From Deefgea chitinilytica (GTDB taxonomy: Bacteria; Pseudomonadota; Gammaproteobacteria; Burkholderiales; Chitinibacteraceae): a DNA stretch of 64,000 bases. Below, piece by piece: positions 18,901 to 27,672 of the stretch. The DNA is taken from assembly GCF_016881405.1 (NCBI RefSeq), contig NZ_WOFE01000001.1:1054001-1118000 (forward strand), read 5' to 3'. A program made the translations under genes and the position numbers. Position 1 is the first letter of the stretch, and every line of letters begins with the position of its first letter. The notes beneath the pieces are model-generated. The model was not told where the DNA came from and did no database searches. It saw only the letters and a program-made list of their open reading frames with translations.

Positions 18901-21316
18901 GTTGATTATCCAATCCATTACCAGTGCCTTGGATAGCCGTACCAATTAAGCTTAGATTTTCAAGGTTATTACCCAAAGCATAATCAAAGCCAGCAATTAC
19001 TACATCAACACCGCCAGCGGCACCGACAATCGATTCATTCACTACATTATGTGCGCTAGCTAACTCATAACGATCATTGCCTGCACCGCCATCGAGTAAA
19101 TCTGCATCCCCTGCACTACCCAACAGCGTGTCATTTCCTAGTCCTCCGACCAAGGTATCAACCCCAGCAAGCCCATCAAGTCGATTTGCGGCGGCATTAC
19201 CAATCAATTTATTAGCCAACCCATTGCCAGTGCCGTGGAATACTGTCGTACCCAAAATCGTTAAATTTTCAACATTATTGCTGAGCGTGTAGTTCATAAA
19301 ACTCAGGCTTGCTGTCGCGCGAACTTCATCGATACCTGCGCCATCGGTAGCGTCTTCCTGAACGACATCGCCGCTCTGATCAACCAGATAAACATCATTA
19401 CCTGCGCCGCCCTGCAAGGTATCAATACCTAAGCCACCATCTAGAATATTTGCAGCACTATTCCCCACTAGGGTATTGTTAAGCGCATTACCTGTTCCGT
19501 TAATAGCTAACGCGCCAAGCAAGGTTAGCTGCTCTACATTGGCCGTCAACGCATAAGTGATACTAGCTTGAACGCGATCCAATCCTTGCTCGGCAAGCTC
19601 AACGACTTTATCGCCCACATTGTCAACAAGATACACATCATCGCCTATACCGCCGCTCATGCTATCGATGCCAACGCCGCCATCTAAGGTATCGTTGCCT
19701 GAGCCACCATTCAATGAATCATCACCCGCCGCGCCGTTTAATGAATTGTTACTATCATTGCCATTCAACTCATTGTTAAGTAAATTACCTGAGCCCATTA
19801 TCGCGGAGCCGAGTAGTTTTAATTTTTCCAAATTACTTCCCAAGGTATAATCGAAAGCAACTTGTACTTCATCAAATCCACCAGTAGAACCCACTATTGT
19901 TTCATTTACAATATTATTGACACTATTCAGCTGATAGACATCATTACCTGCTCCACCATCAAGCAAATCGGCATCGCCATTATCACCGATTAAAGTATCA
20001 TTACCTAATCCACCAATTAAAGTATCTACCCCGGCATTACCAATTAATTTATTAGCACCTGAATTACCGACTATTTTATTAGCATACTCATTACCTATTG
20101 CTTCAAATGCAGCAGTACCAAGTACAGTTAAATTTTCAAAATTCGTTTGTAATGTGTAGCTAGCAAAAGATAATGCCGCTGACGCACGAACTTCATCAAC
20201 ACCTTCATTACTTAATTCAACAATAATATCGCTGACGCTATCGATCACGTAAGCATCATCACCCAGTCCACCAACTAGCGAATCAATTCCCGCGCCACCA
20301 TTCAAGGTATCGTTTCCTAAACCACCAATTAACGTGTCGACCCCCGCTCCACCCGAAAGTGAATTCCCTACACTATTACCCAGCAATTGATCATCATAAT
20401 TAGAGCCAATTGCATTTTCAATAATGCAATCATCGGCAATCGCTAAACAATCATTTACATATTCTTTGCCGTTGTAAAACTTCACTCCAATCTGGCTAAA
20501 TGTTCCTGGATTTAGATTAATTAACACGGCCTTCAATTGCGAAGAAGCATCAATCACATCAATCCCATTCGTATCCCAAATCGTCTCAAACACTTTACTA
20601 GTGCCAGCCCAGCTATAAACATCACTGCCTGCACGATGAGTTATATTTTTGCCATATAAAAATTGAATTGCCCGAATGTCATCCAGCATTGGTGTTGTAG
20701 GATAATATTCTGTCGAATATTCATTAGAAACATCACCCTCATACGCGCGATAAGACATGACAGAGTATTTCAACTGGTCGTGAAGATCATCGGCTAGATT
20801 TGCGCCTTCGTGTGGATGTTTCAAACCCAATGCATGCCCAAGCTCATGAAGATAAGTAGCATAAGCATAAGTGCCAACTACTGGATTTTTAAACGAGGGA
20901 TAGGCTGGGCCCAACCAAATATCACCACCTTTAGCGGATGAGCTTGGATAGTAAGCATAAGCAGTTGGGTTTTCTACTGCACTCCAAGAATTCCCCCAGC
21001 GAATATCACCAGCTGAATAAAATGAATCATTCACTTCATTAAATTTCAACCCCGACACAGCAGACCAAGCACCCAATGCTGAACGCGCTGCTTGCTGTTG
21101 GTTCGCCGAGAATGACCACCCAACATCATTGAAAGGATCGCCATAATTCACAGCCAACCACGACGAAACAAAACTGTAAGTCAATGTATGAGGTGTACCT
21201 ACAGCACCAGCCCCCCATTTAGTACCGCCCATCAACCACGGCGTAGATGTGTTTTGAGTTGGGAAAAAATTACTTACAGCACTTAGACTTATATCTACAC
21301 CATAGTAAGAAGACAT
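15980..21316 (-). CDS. Serralysin-like M10 metalloprotease with giant RTX repeat region
   Basis: Predicted large extracellular, calcium-stabilised zinc protease (1778 residues) exported by a type I system. Seen: no Sec signal; a catalytic domain in residues 1-250 with the metzincin zinc site HELGHALGLKH (His157, His161, His167) and Met-turn SVMSY at 185-189. From about residue 305 there are many GGxGxDxLx calcium-binding nonapeptides such as GGAGNDTLVGGLGNDTL, arranged in long modules that also contain DDVYLVDNVGDKVVE and NVENLTLLG. The C-terminus (SNLGANDFVFIA) has the hydrophobic end of type I signals. No ABC/MFP/TolC exporter or inhibitor gene is nearby. Serralysins are normally about 480 residues, so the repeat region is unusually long. 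A 304-residue block near 550-855 recurs at 1237-1542. Confidence 0.92.
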   Translation of the reverse strand: MSSYYGVDISLSAVSNFFPTQNTSTPWLMGGTKWGAGAVGTPHTLTYSFVSSWLAVNYGDPFNDVGWSFSANQQQAARSALGAWSAVSGLKFNEVNDSFYSAGDIRWGNSWSAVENPTAYAYYPSSSAKGGDIWLGPAYPSFKNPVVGTYAYATYLHELGHALGLKHPHEGANLADDLHDQLKYSVMSYRAYEGDVSNEYSTEYYPTTPMLDDIRAIQFLYGKNITHRAGSDVYSWAGTSKVFETIWDTNGIDVIDASSQLKAVLINLNPGTFSQIGVKFYNGKEYVNDCLAIADDCIIENAIGSNYDDQLLGNSVGNSLSGGAGVDTLIGGLGNDTLNGGAGIDSLVGGLGDDAYVIDSVSDIIVELSNEGVDEVRASAALSFASYTLQTNFENLTVLGTAAFEAIGNEYANKIVGNSGANKLIGNAGVDTLIGGLGNDTLIGDNGDADLLDGGAGNDVYQLNSVNNIVNETIVGSTGGFDEVQVAFDYTLGSNLEKLKLLGSAIMGSGNLLNNELNGNDSNNSLNGAAGDDSLNGGSGNDTLDGGVGIDSMSGGIGDDVYLVDNVGDKVVELAEQGLDRVQASITYALTANVEQLTLLGALAINGTGNALNNTLVGNSAANILDGGLGIDTLQGGAGNDVYLVDQSGDVVQEDATDGAGIDEVRATASLSFMNYTLSNNVENLTILGTTVFHGTGNGLANKLIGNAAANRLDGLAGVDTLVGGLGNDTLLGSAGDADLLDGGAGNDRYELASAHNVVNESIVGAAGGVDVVIAGFDYALGNNLENLSLIGTAIQGTGNGLDNQLTGNANNNLLSGGAGNDTLVGDLGNDTLDGGVGIDSMSGGAGDDVYIVDNAGDKVVEIANEGIDVVQSAISYGLTANVEKLTLLGALAINGTGNLLDNTLVGNSAANILDGGLGIDTLQGGNGNDIYLVDHSSDVVVEDSIVGAGIDEVRATASVSFTSYSLSSNVENLTVLGVTAFQGFGNSLANKIVGNAAANLLDGLAGVDTLLGGSGNDTLVGSLGDADLLDGGAGDDRYILASIENIVNESITGALGGIDEIVVSFDYELGNNIENLILEGNAIQGIGNILNNVITGNSENNVLDGQAGNDSLVGAAGNDVLSGGLGNDTLDGGTGLDVLIGDVGNDVYVVDSLGDIILEVNSLAGGIDEVRSTINYTIKSGLENLTLLGSAISGTGNAVNNILRGNDVSNLLSGAAGDDTLNGGAGDDTLDGGQGVDSMSGGIGDDVYLVDNVGDKVVELAEQGLDRVQASITYALTANVENLTLNGMAAINGTGNALNNTLVGNSAANILDGGLGVDTLQGGAGNDVYLVDHSGDVVQEDSTDGAGLDEVRATASLTFMNYTLSNNVENLTILGTTVFHGTGNGLANKLIGNAAANRLDGLAGADTLVGGLGNDTLIGSAGDADLLDGGAGNDRYELASAHNVVNESIVGAAGGIDEVVAGFDYVLGNNLENLSLNGTAIQGTGNGLDNQLTGNANNNLLSGGAGNDTLVSDLGNDTLDGGVGIDSMSGGAGDDVYIVDNVGDKVIELLDQGVDLVQSNFSFSLLNCGQVENLTLTGVGAINATGNLLANNLVGNSANNFIDGGLGNDSLYGYAGNDTLVGGAGSDQLYGGVGADQFRFTLKEAAVDQVMDFSRLDGDKLAFSMAGFKTGNADLVVNLPTVASASGFSKAAELIVFTSALSSDASTTDVANLLGYASANYSLGEQRLFVLNNSHDSLIYNFNAANADSQITANELTLIGSVHGVSNLGANDFVFIA
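16693..17606 (-). repeat. RTX gene internal duplication, copy B
   Basis: About 914 bp that matches 18754-19667 at a constant offset of 2061 bp (687 codons). I checked anchor positions throughout (for example 16731 to 18792 and 17041 to 19102). Differences are mostly isolated base changes; edges are approximate. Confidence 0.85.
18754..19667 (-). repeat. RTX gene internal duplication, copy A
   Basis: Partner of 16693-17606. The intervening 1.1 kb has the same module type but is clearly more diverged, so this pair looks like a later duplication or gene-conversion event. Confidence 0.85.
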
Positions 21317-21647
21317 CGCAAAAACCTATACAAAAATATTTCGGCTAGTATATTAGCTTTTCATGATTTTTTGATCACTTTTCGACCATAGAAATTAACT
21401 AAAAATAATTTTTGAGATTTTTACAACACCGCAAACGACACAATCAACAGTCCGCTCAATAAAATCACTAGATCGAAGAGTAAGCACAAGCAATTAAACA
21501 CCACTGTTAACTTCCATATTCACGAAAGAAAACTAAACAAATACACGAAGAAGCAGCCAAGCAATATTCATTTGGAATAATTTGATTGTTTGATTGAACT
21601 AAATACCAAAATTTAAAACAAACCATTTTGCATATTCAATCGATATC
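21317..21647. promoter_or_regulatory. A/T-rich divergent space, RTX protease / DedA
   Basis: 331 bp of very A/T-rich sequence between divergent starts, the expected site of both promoters. I see no distinct operator, repeat or RNA. Confidence 0.4.
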
Positions 21648-22379
21648 ATGGAAGAATTGCTTCACAACGCGTTAAATCACTCCGCAGAACTTGCCCTACT
21701 GCTTTTATTTGCAATTGTTTTAGCTGAGTCAACGGCATTAATCGGTTTAATCATTCCCGGTACCGTGCTTATGATCACGATGGGCACTTTGATTGGCAGC
21801 GGCAAAATGGACTTCTGGCTGGCTTGCGGCGTTGGCTTTGTTGCTGCGCTGATTGGAGATGTGTTGTCCTATTGGCTAGGTTTCCGTTACCGACGAAAAC
21901 TACATCGACTGCAATTAATTCGCCAGCATCGTCGTTTATTGCTACAGGCAAGGCATGTGTTGCGTCATCATGGACCGATCGGTATTTTTGTGGGCCGCTT
22001 TCTAGGGCCGACTCGCCCTGTTTTACCCATGGTGGCGGGTATGCTTTCCATGAGTCCGCAACGCTTTATGCCTGCCTGTATACTCGCTTGTCTTTTATGG
22101 TCACCAACCTATTTTTTGCCTGGAATTTTAGCTGGCGCAGCTTATGGTTTAGGTGAAACTCATGCGACACATTTCCCTACATTACTCTTCATTTCGGCGA
22201 TCCTCTCAATTGCGGCAATTTGGATGATCTCACACAGTTTAAAAACCAATTGGAATTCACGCCTCCTCACCGTAGGCACGCCGATCACGAGCCTTGCGAG
22301 CGCCGCTGCGGTCTATTTGCTGATTTCTCATCCCCATGCCGACAATTACGGCGAACGTTTATGGAAAGTTATCGCCTAA
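21648..22379 (+). CDS. DedA-family membrane protein
   Basis: Inner-membrane DedA/SNARE-associated family; members are linked to membrane lipid translocation (polyprenyl or phospholipid scrambling) and proton-motive-force homeostasis. Seen: five or six hydrophobic segments, the family motifs ESTALIGLIIPGTVLMITMG near residue 30, GDVLSYWLGFRYRR near 70, and GRFLGPTRPVLPMVAGMLSM near 120, with the conserved Gly-Arg-Phe and Pro residues. A C-terminal TM segment ends near 240 (AAAVYLLISHPHAD). The 243 residues are the normal length. No clear ribosome site precedes the ATG at 21648. It is followed after 221 bp by phoD on the same strand, but the gap holds a palindrome and probable promoter. Confidence 0.9.
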   Translation: MEELLHNALNHSAELALLLLFAIVLAESTALIGLIIPGTVLMITMGTLIGSGKMDFWLACGVGFVAALIGDVLSYWLGFRYRRKLHRLQLIRQHRRLLLQARHVLRHHGPIGIFVGRFLGPTRPVLPMVAGMLSMSPQRFMPACILACLLWSPTYFLPGILAGAAYGLGETHATHFPTLLFISAILSIAAIWMISHSLKTNWNSRLLTVGTPITSLASAAAVYLLISHPHADNYGERLWKVIA

Positions 22380-22532
22380 ATCACATCGATGATTTACTAC
22401 ACAGCCTGACTAGCGCAGGCTTTTCTCTCAAAAACCTTGAGCCACTTTTAGTTAGCACTTTGATTTGATAATGGATTTTAGTCGTACAGCCAAACAATGA
22501 ACCACACCCTAGCAAACTGACGTCACAAACAA

Positions 22533-22548
22533 TTAAACGATCGTTTAA
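22533..22548. promoter_or_regulatory. 16-bp perfect palindrome upstream of phoD
   Basis: TTAAACGATCGTTTAA, 53 bp before the phoD start. A perfect dyad of this size in a promoter region is typical of a dimeric repressor or activator site. It does not resemble the tandem Pho box. Confidence 0.4.
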
Positions 22549-22600
22549 ATATCCGTAACACAAAGTCAGGATGATGGCGCGCTTTCTAGGAGAGTTATTC

Positions 22601-24871
22601 ATGGATCGCCGCCAATTTATTCGCCTGGCAGGTTTTATGACCGCCAGCGCAGCCAGCCCATTATTGATTACTGCTTGTGGCGGTAGTTCAGAAAATCCAA
22701 ACACCACCCCCGGCCCAAGCCCGACCCCAAGCCCTATTCCGTCATCGCTAAAATACCAATTTCCGCAAGGTATCGCCTCAGGCGACCCACGCGCCGACAG
22801 CATCGTGCTCTGGACTCGCGTTTTACCTAGCGACGCCGATCCGATTATGAGCCAAAGTAAAGCCATGGATAGCCAAATCCAGCTAATGGTGTTTGAGGGT
22901 AATCCATCTGATGTTGGCAACACCAATCAGCTAACGGGAAAATTAGTGGCCAATGTAATGCTAGCAGCCAGCAGTGAATGGGATCACAGCGTACGCCATA
23001 AATTAACTGGCTTGCAGAGCAATACCTACTATGGGTATCAATTTATCGTCAATGGCAATCGCTCGATGATTGGTCGCTTTAAAACTGCGCCAGCCGCCAC
23101 CGCGGATGTGTCACAGCTCAAATTTGCATTCTTATCGTGCCAAGATTGGAGCATCAATCACTGGGGTGGTTTTAGCCAACTCGCCAAAGAAGACCTCGAT
23201 TTCATCGTTCATTTAGGCGATTACATTTATGAAACCATCGGTGAAGGCTTTCAATCCGGACAAGTTGAAGCCAGCCATACCGCACTTAAACTGCCTGACG
23301 GCCCCTTCAAAAATGGCAAATCCGGCGCGCGTTACGCCAATTCTTTAGCTGACTATCGATCACTCTACAAACAATACCGCAGCGACCCGCGCTTACAGCA
23401 AGTTCATGCTCGCTTTGCGATGATTGCAGTTTGGGATGACCATGAGTTTTCGGATGACTGCTGGGGCGATGCCACGACTTACGATAATGGCAGCTACGAC
23501 GCCAACAAAGGTGGCGATAATAAACATGAAACTGAACGCCGCCGCTCTGCCAATCAGGCGTGGTATGAGTTTATGCCAGCCGATATTCGCTTTGACAATA
23601 AAGTCAGCGGTTTTCAGACCATTCAACTTTATCGCGATTTCCAATTTGGCAAATTAATGCACTTAGTGATGACCGATCAACGCCTCTATCGCGCCGATCA
23701 TATTTTGCCCGAAGCCGCAGTGGGTAGCGCCAATGGCAGCCGTTATTTAGCGCCGAGCAGTGTACTAGCGACTGCTGAAGCGCAGAAAATGGCGATTGGT
23801 AAAGCACAAGGCGATGAGCTGGCACTGGTTTCGATCCTGGGGAAAACCCAGCGTGAATGGTGGAAAAAAACGCTACAAACTTCGCCTGCTCAGTGGAAAA
23901 TTTGGGGTAATGAAGTCTCTTTACTCAAGATGCGCTTGGATGCCAGAAAGCTCGCTGCCGTACCGACCACGCTACAGCAAGACTTTGTGCTCAATGCCGA
24001 TCAATGGGATGGCTACAACGCCGAGCGCAGCGACTTGCTCAATTTTATTCGCCAAAACAAAATCAATAATGTCGTCGCCATCACTGGTGATATTCATAGT
24101 TTTTATGCTGGCGTCGCACACGCCGATTACAACGCCACACCGCCGAACACGCCTGCTTTGGTGGATTTGGTGACTGCAGGCATCAGCAGCGACTCTTTCT
24201 ACCAATATTTTGCCGCAGCAGTGCGCGATCCATCACTCAACAGCGCACAGGCTTTGGTCTTTAGCAGTGAAGCCGGGGCGGAACAAATTGCAATTCAAAT
24301 GCTTAGCGTTGGCATTGCAATACAAGCAAATGTGCCCGACCCCAGCAATAGTGCACAAGTGCAAGCGGCAGTAGCTGCAGCGATTCAAGCCAATATGGTG
24401 CCTGCGGCTGCTTTTAAAACAACTACTGGATTGAGTAAAACGGAAATCAATACCTTTAATGATTTGCTCGGTGGTGAGCTGGGCAAAACCATTGCAACCT
24501 TGATTGCGACGCTGGCAGCAACGAAAAAATCAGTTGCAGCACAAACGCTATATGGTTTTATTGCGCAAAAAATTGCAGCACAACTCGGCGAAGGAATTAC
24601 TGCTGCGCAAATCCCAGCTAGCCAAGTCACGCCGTTCTTAAACCCTTTTGCCAACTCAAACACGGGCGTCGCGCCAGTCAATAATCCGTGGATCAAATAT
24701 GCCGATACGGATGCGCAAGGCTACGCTGTCGTCACATTAACGCCGACCGATTTGCAATGCACATTCCGCAAGATTAACCCACTCAGCCAAGGGCAAGTGC
24801 CGAGCAATATCATTGGCAAAGACACCAAGCTCACAGTGCAAGCGGGGATTGTGGATGTGAAGCTAAGCTAG
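22601..24871 (+). CDS. phoD: Alkaline phosphatase D (PhoD), Tat-exported lipoprotein
   Basis: Calcium/iron-type phosphodiesterase/phosphatase for scavenging phosphate. Seen: a twin-arginine signal MDRRQFIRLAGF with lipobox LITAC (Cys26), a Ser/Pro linker, the PhoD N-terminal beta domain (residues about 45-150), then the metallophosphatase core with FLSCQDWSINHWGGF, FIVHLGDYIYE, AVWDDHEFSDD, MTDQRLYR, WGNEVSLLK and AITGDIHSFYAG. The ATG at 22601 has AGGAGAG upstream, which decides it over 22571. At 756 residues it is longer than B. subtilis PhoD (about 580). The excess is an Ala/Gln-rich helical insert near residues 565-685 (VQAAVAAAIQANMVPAAAF, FIAQKIAAQLGEG) inside the C-terminal part, a departure from the usual fold. 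It ends at a strong terminator shared with murI. Confidence 0.9.
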   Translation: MDRRQFIRLAGFMTASAASPLLITACGGSSENPNTTPGPSPTPSPIPSSLKYQFPQGIASGDPRADSIVLWTRVLPSDADPIMSQSKAMDSQIQLMVFEGNPSDVGNTNQLTGKLVANVMLAASSEWDHSVRHKLTGLQSNTYYGYQFIVNGNRSMIGRFKTAPAATADVSQLKFAFLSCQDWSINHWGGFSQLAKEDLDFIVHLGDYIYETIGEGFQSGQVEASHTALKLPDGPFKNGKSGARYANSLADYRSLYKQYRSDPRLQQVHARFAMIAVWDDHEFSDDCWGDATTYDNGSYDANKGGDNKHETERRRSANQAWYEFMPADIRFDNKVSGFQTIQLYRDFQFGKLMHLVMTDQRLYRADHILPEAAVGSANGSRYLAPSSVLATAEAQKMAIGKAQGDELALVSILGKTQREWWKKTLQTSPAQWKIWGNEVSLLKMRLDARKLAAVPTTLQQDFVLNADQWDGYNAERSDLLNFIRQNKINNVVAITGDIHSFYAGVAHADYNATPPNTPALVDLVTAGISSDSFYQYFAAAVRDPSLNSAQALVFSSEAGAEQIAIQMLSVGIAIQANVPDPSNSAQVQAAVAAAIQANMVPAAAFKTTTGLSKTEINTFNDLLGGELGKTIATLIATLAATKKSVAAQTLYGFIAQKIAAQLGEGITAAQIPASQVTPFLNPFANSNTGVAPVNNPWIKYADTDAQGYAVVTLTPTDLQCTFRKINPLSQGQVPSNIIGKDTKLTVQAGIVDVKLS

Positions 24872-24895
24872 GCCAGCAATCTAAGTGTTAAAAGT

Positions 24896-24925
24896 AAAAA
24901 ACCAGAGCTAATGCTCTGGTTTTTT
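24896..24925. terminator. Bidirectional terminator, phoD / murI
   Basis: CCAGAGC / GCTCTGG stem, loop TAAT, flanked by six A and six T; it sits between the convergent stops of phoD and murI. Confidence 0.92.
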
Positions 24926-24943
24926 ACTATGCGAGCAGAATAT

Positions 24944-25750
24944 TTAAAGCTGCGTTAATTCGATCTTGCCCAAACTGCGCCCCAAGAAACGCTCACCTAT
25001 CGTTTGGAATTTCACCGGCAAATCCGTCACCACAAAACGATATTCTGGAATCGTATGCGCAGGATTAGCCAAGCCACGCGATTGTAAAATTTCGGCGGTT
25101 TGATCAGCAATTGATAGCGCAGAATCAACCAGTTGCATGCGGTCACCACAAATATCCATCAACAGCGGTTTAATTAGCGGATAGTGCGTGCAACCCAGCA
25201 CCAACGTATCAATCGATTCAACGAAAACAGGTTTCAGATATTCTTGCGCAGTGAGGCGGGTCACGGCGTGATCAAGCCAGCCCTCTTCCACCAGCGGCAC
25301 AAACAACGGGCAGGCTTGCGAATAGACGCGAAACGCGGGGTTCAGTTGATGAATCGCGCGGGCGTAGGCATTGGAATTAATCGTCGTCGGCGTGCCGATC
25401 ACGCCAATGCCGCCGGTTTTAGTATGTGCAACGGCATTTTTTGCGCCAGCCTCAATAACATCGAGCACTGGCACTTTGGCCGTAGCACGCACCTTGTCCG
25501 CAGCCACCGCTGCCATCGTATTACAGGCAATAATCAGCATTTTGACTTCTTGCTGCTGCAAAAAATCGGCAATTTGCTGCGTATAATGCTCAATCGTCGC
25601 GACGGACTTCACACCGTAAGGAACTCGTGCCGTGTCACCAAAATAAATGATATTTTCAAACGGCAGTCTATCCATCAGCGCCCGCACGACGGTCAGACCG
25701 CCGACGCCAGAATCAAAAACCCCAATCGGATGCGACGGCAAAGAAGTCAT
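24944..25750 (-). CDS. murI: Glutamate racemase
   Basis: Makes D-glutamate for peptidoglycan. Seen in the 268-residue product: FDSGVGGLTVVRAL with the catalytic-site Asp-Ser at the N-terminus, YFGDTARVPYG, the first catalytic Cys in LIIACNTMAA (near residue 73), and the second in LVLGCTHYPLIKP (near residue 183). Length and motif order are standard. It follows the second SulP gene on the minus strand, 92 bp from its start, but no functional link is evident. The ATG at 25750 gives the canonical short leader MTSLPSHPIGVFDSG. Confidence 0.96.
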   Translation of the reverse strand: MTSLPSHPIGVFDSGVGGLTVVRALMDRLPFENIIYFGDTARVPYGVKSVATIEHYTQQIADFLQQQEVKMLIIACNTMAAVAADKVRATAKVPVLDVIEAGAKNAVAHTKTGGIGVIGTPTTINSNAYARAIHQLNPAFRVYSQACPLFVPLVEEGWLDHAVTRLTAQEYLKPVFVESIDTLVLGCTHYPLIKPLLMDICGDRMQLVDSALSIADQTAEILQSRGLANPAHTIPEYRFVVTDLPVKFQTIGERFLGRSLGKIELTQL

Positions 25751-25842
25751 AATTTACACAGCCTAACAACACAAATTCACAATGGCCGGATTCTACCCTG
25801 ATGCGCAAGAGAAAACACTGCGCAAAGCCAAAAAGCCCGCAA

Positions 25843-27492
25843 TCAAACGCTGCTCAGAGCATCAGCGCGTGTCACTGCGCTAGCTAAATCGGGGCAATAA
25901 TTAACTCGCCCCAGCGTCGCCAACAATCCAGCACGCTCCATTTTGGCCATCACCGCCGCATTGGCCTCGCACAACAAAACTTTGACACCGCGTTGCTGCA
26001 ATTCACCAATAGCTTCCTGCAAGGCCTGCAAACCGGTCATATCAACAAATGGTACGCGTAATAAACGAATCACCAAGACTTTCGGATCAGAGTGCGTTTC
26101 CGCCAACACCCGCTCAAAATTTTCTACGGCCCCAAAGAAAAATGGCCCCTCAATCGCATACACCAACACACCTTCTGGTAATTTCATCAACCCTTGCTGA
26201 ATCAACTCCACACCGATTTGCCGCTCATCTTGCGGCAAGACTTCCACCGACATCGACATCCGACGCAAGAAATGCAACGTCGCCAGAATCACACCGATAT
26301 TCACAGCGACGACCAAATCGGCAAACACCGTCAACACAAAGGTAATCAGTAAAATCGCCACATCGGCACGCGGTGCATGCGTGAGCATATGGATAAAATG
26401 CTTCACCTCGCTCATATTCCACGCCACCACAAACAAAATCGCCGCCAATGCAGCGAGCGGAATCGACGCGGCCAGCGGGGCAAGAAACAAAATAATCAGT
26501 AGCAAAGTTATCGCATGAAAAATGCCAGCAAGTGGGCTATTACCCCCATTACGAATATTGGTCGCCGTACGTGCAATCGCGCCCGTCGCGGCAAAGCCAC
26601 CAAAAAGAGGGGTAATTATATTAGCGATCCCTTGCCCGACCAGCTCTTGATTGGAATCATGTCGCGTGCCAGCCATCCCATCGGCGACAACCGCAGAGAG
26701 TAGCGACTCAATTGCCCCTAGCATCGCAATCGTGAACGCCGGGCCAATTAAGCTAATCAATTGACTGGCGGTGAATTGCGGCACGGCAAATTCTGGCAAG
26801 CCTTGCGGTATCCCGCCAAAAGCCGAGCCTATCGTCGCCACACCGTCAAAATGAAACAGCGCTTGCAAGCTGGTCGCCACAACCATCGCCACTAAGGGGC
26901 CAGGAATTTTCTTTAAGTATGGGATTTTTGGCGTCACCAGCACCAGCAGCAAACTTAAAATACCCAATAAACTCGTCGCCCAATGCAACTCGGGCAACAC
27001 TTGCAAGGTATGCCAAAATTTCTCGTGAAAGTGCTCGCCGACTACTTTGGGCAAGCCAAAAAACGCGCCCCACTGACCAATCCAGATAATGACGCCAATC
27101 CCTGCGGTAAAGCCGACAATCACTGGCGCAGGGATGAATTTAATTACGCCACCAAGCTTGGCCAAACCCAGCAGTAGTAAAATCACCCCTGCCATCATCG
27201 TGGCAATTTGCAGGCCAACCACGCCGTATTGCGCAGTAATTCCCGACAAAATAACAATAAATGCGCCCGTTGGCCCTGCAATTTGCAGGCGACTACCGCC
27301 AAACACCGACACCAAAAAACCAGCAATAATCGCGGTATAAATGCCCTGCTCTGGCTTGACCCCTGAAGCAATCGCAAACGCCATCCCTAAAGGCAAGGCC
27401 ACCACGCCAACAATTAAACCGGCGATGATATTTGGTAGCCAATGTTTTTTGGTCAAAAAACCGGCTTTATGAGCCGCAAAGAGCGCAATCAC
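25843..27492 (-). CDS. SulP/SLC26 family transporter with STAS domain (second copy)
   Basis: Inner-membrane anion transporter, substrate unknown. Seen: ten or more membrane segments, the SulP signatures GLIVGVVALPLGMAFAIASG near the N-terminus and FGGFAATGAIARTATNIRNG in the middle, and a C-terminal STAS domain (VLVYAIEGPFFFGAVENF, LVIRLLRVPFVDMTGLQAL). It is only distantly similar to the SulP at 6-7.7 kb. That copy keeps IPAVIAYAELIG and SQSRTT where this one has LPLGMAFAIASG and IARTAT, so they are not a recent duplication. I prefer the GTG at 27492, six bases after AGGA; a TTG at 27513 would add seven residues. It is followed by murI and divergent from the spermidine-synthase-like gene. 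Confidence 0.88.
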   Translation of the reverse strand: MIALFAAHKAGFLTKKHWLPNIIAGLIVGVVALPLGMAFAIASGVKPEQGIYTAIIAGFLVSVFGGSRLQIAGPTGAFIVILSGITAQYGVVGLQIATMMAGVILLLLGLAKLGGVIKFIPAPVIVGFTAGIGVIIWIGQWGAFFGLPKVVGEHFHEKFWHTLQVLPELHWATSLLGILSLLLVLVTPKIPYLKKIPGPLVAMVVATSLQALFHFDGVATIGSAFGGIPQGLPEFAVPQFTASQLISLIGPAFTIAMLGAIESLLSAVVADGMAGTRHDSNQELVGQGIANIITPLFGGFAATGAIARTATNIRNGGNSPLAGIFHAITLLLIILFLAPLAASIPLAALAAILFVVAWNMSEVKHFIHMLTHAPRADVAILLITFVLTVFADLVVAVNIGVILATLHFLRRMSMSVEVLPQDERQIGVELIQQGLMKLPEGVLVYAIEGPFFFGAVENFERVLAETHSDPKVLVIRLLRVPFVDMTGLQALQEAIGELQQRGVKVLLCEANAAVMAKMERAGLLATLGRVNYCPDLASAVTRADALSSV

Positions 27493-27672
27493 AATAAGTC
27501 CTACGCAATGCAAACGGAATAGTGCAGTTTAGTCCAGCGCCGCAAAAGTTTTCTGCGCTAAATCACTAAATTGACAAACCCTTTGCAAGCTAATGCGCAT
27601 AAAACGCTCGTAGCAATGTAAGCGAATCGGGGCAAGCAACAAGCCTACTGACTAATTCGCCCCGAACATGCG

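Noticed and set aside
16458-19850. Plus-strand frames of 60-76 codons rich in Pro/Ser
   Set aside because: Antisense shadows of the repeated RTX modules; they recur only because the repeat does.
15980-21316. CRISPR-like regular repeats
   Set aside because: The repeats are coding, divergent and much longer than CRISPR units; they encode calcium-binding nonapeptides.
22501-22570. Pho box upstream of phoD
   Set aside because: No convincing tandem CTGTCAT pair; only a palindrome is seen.
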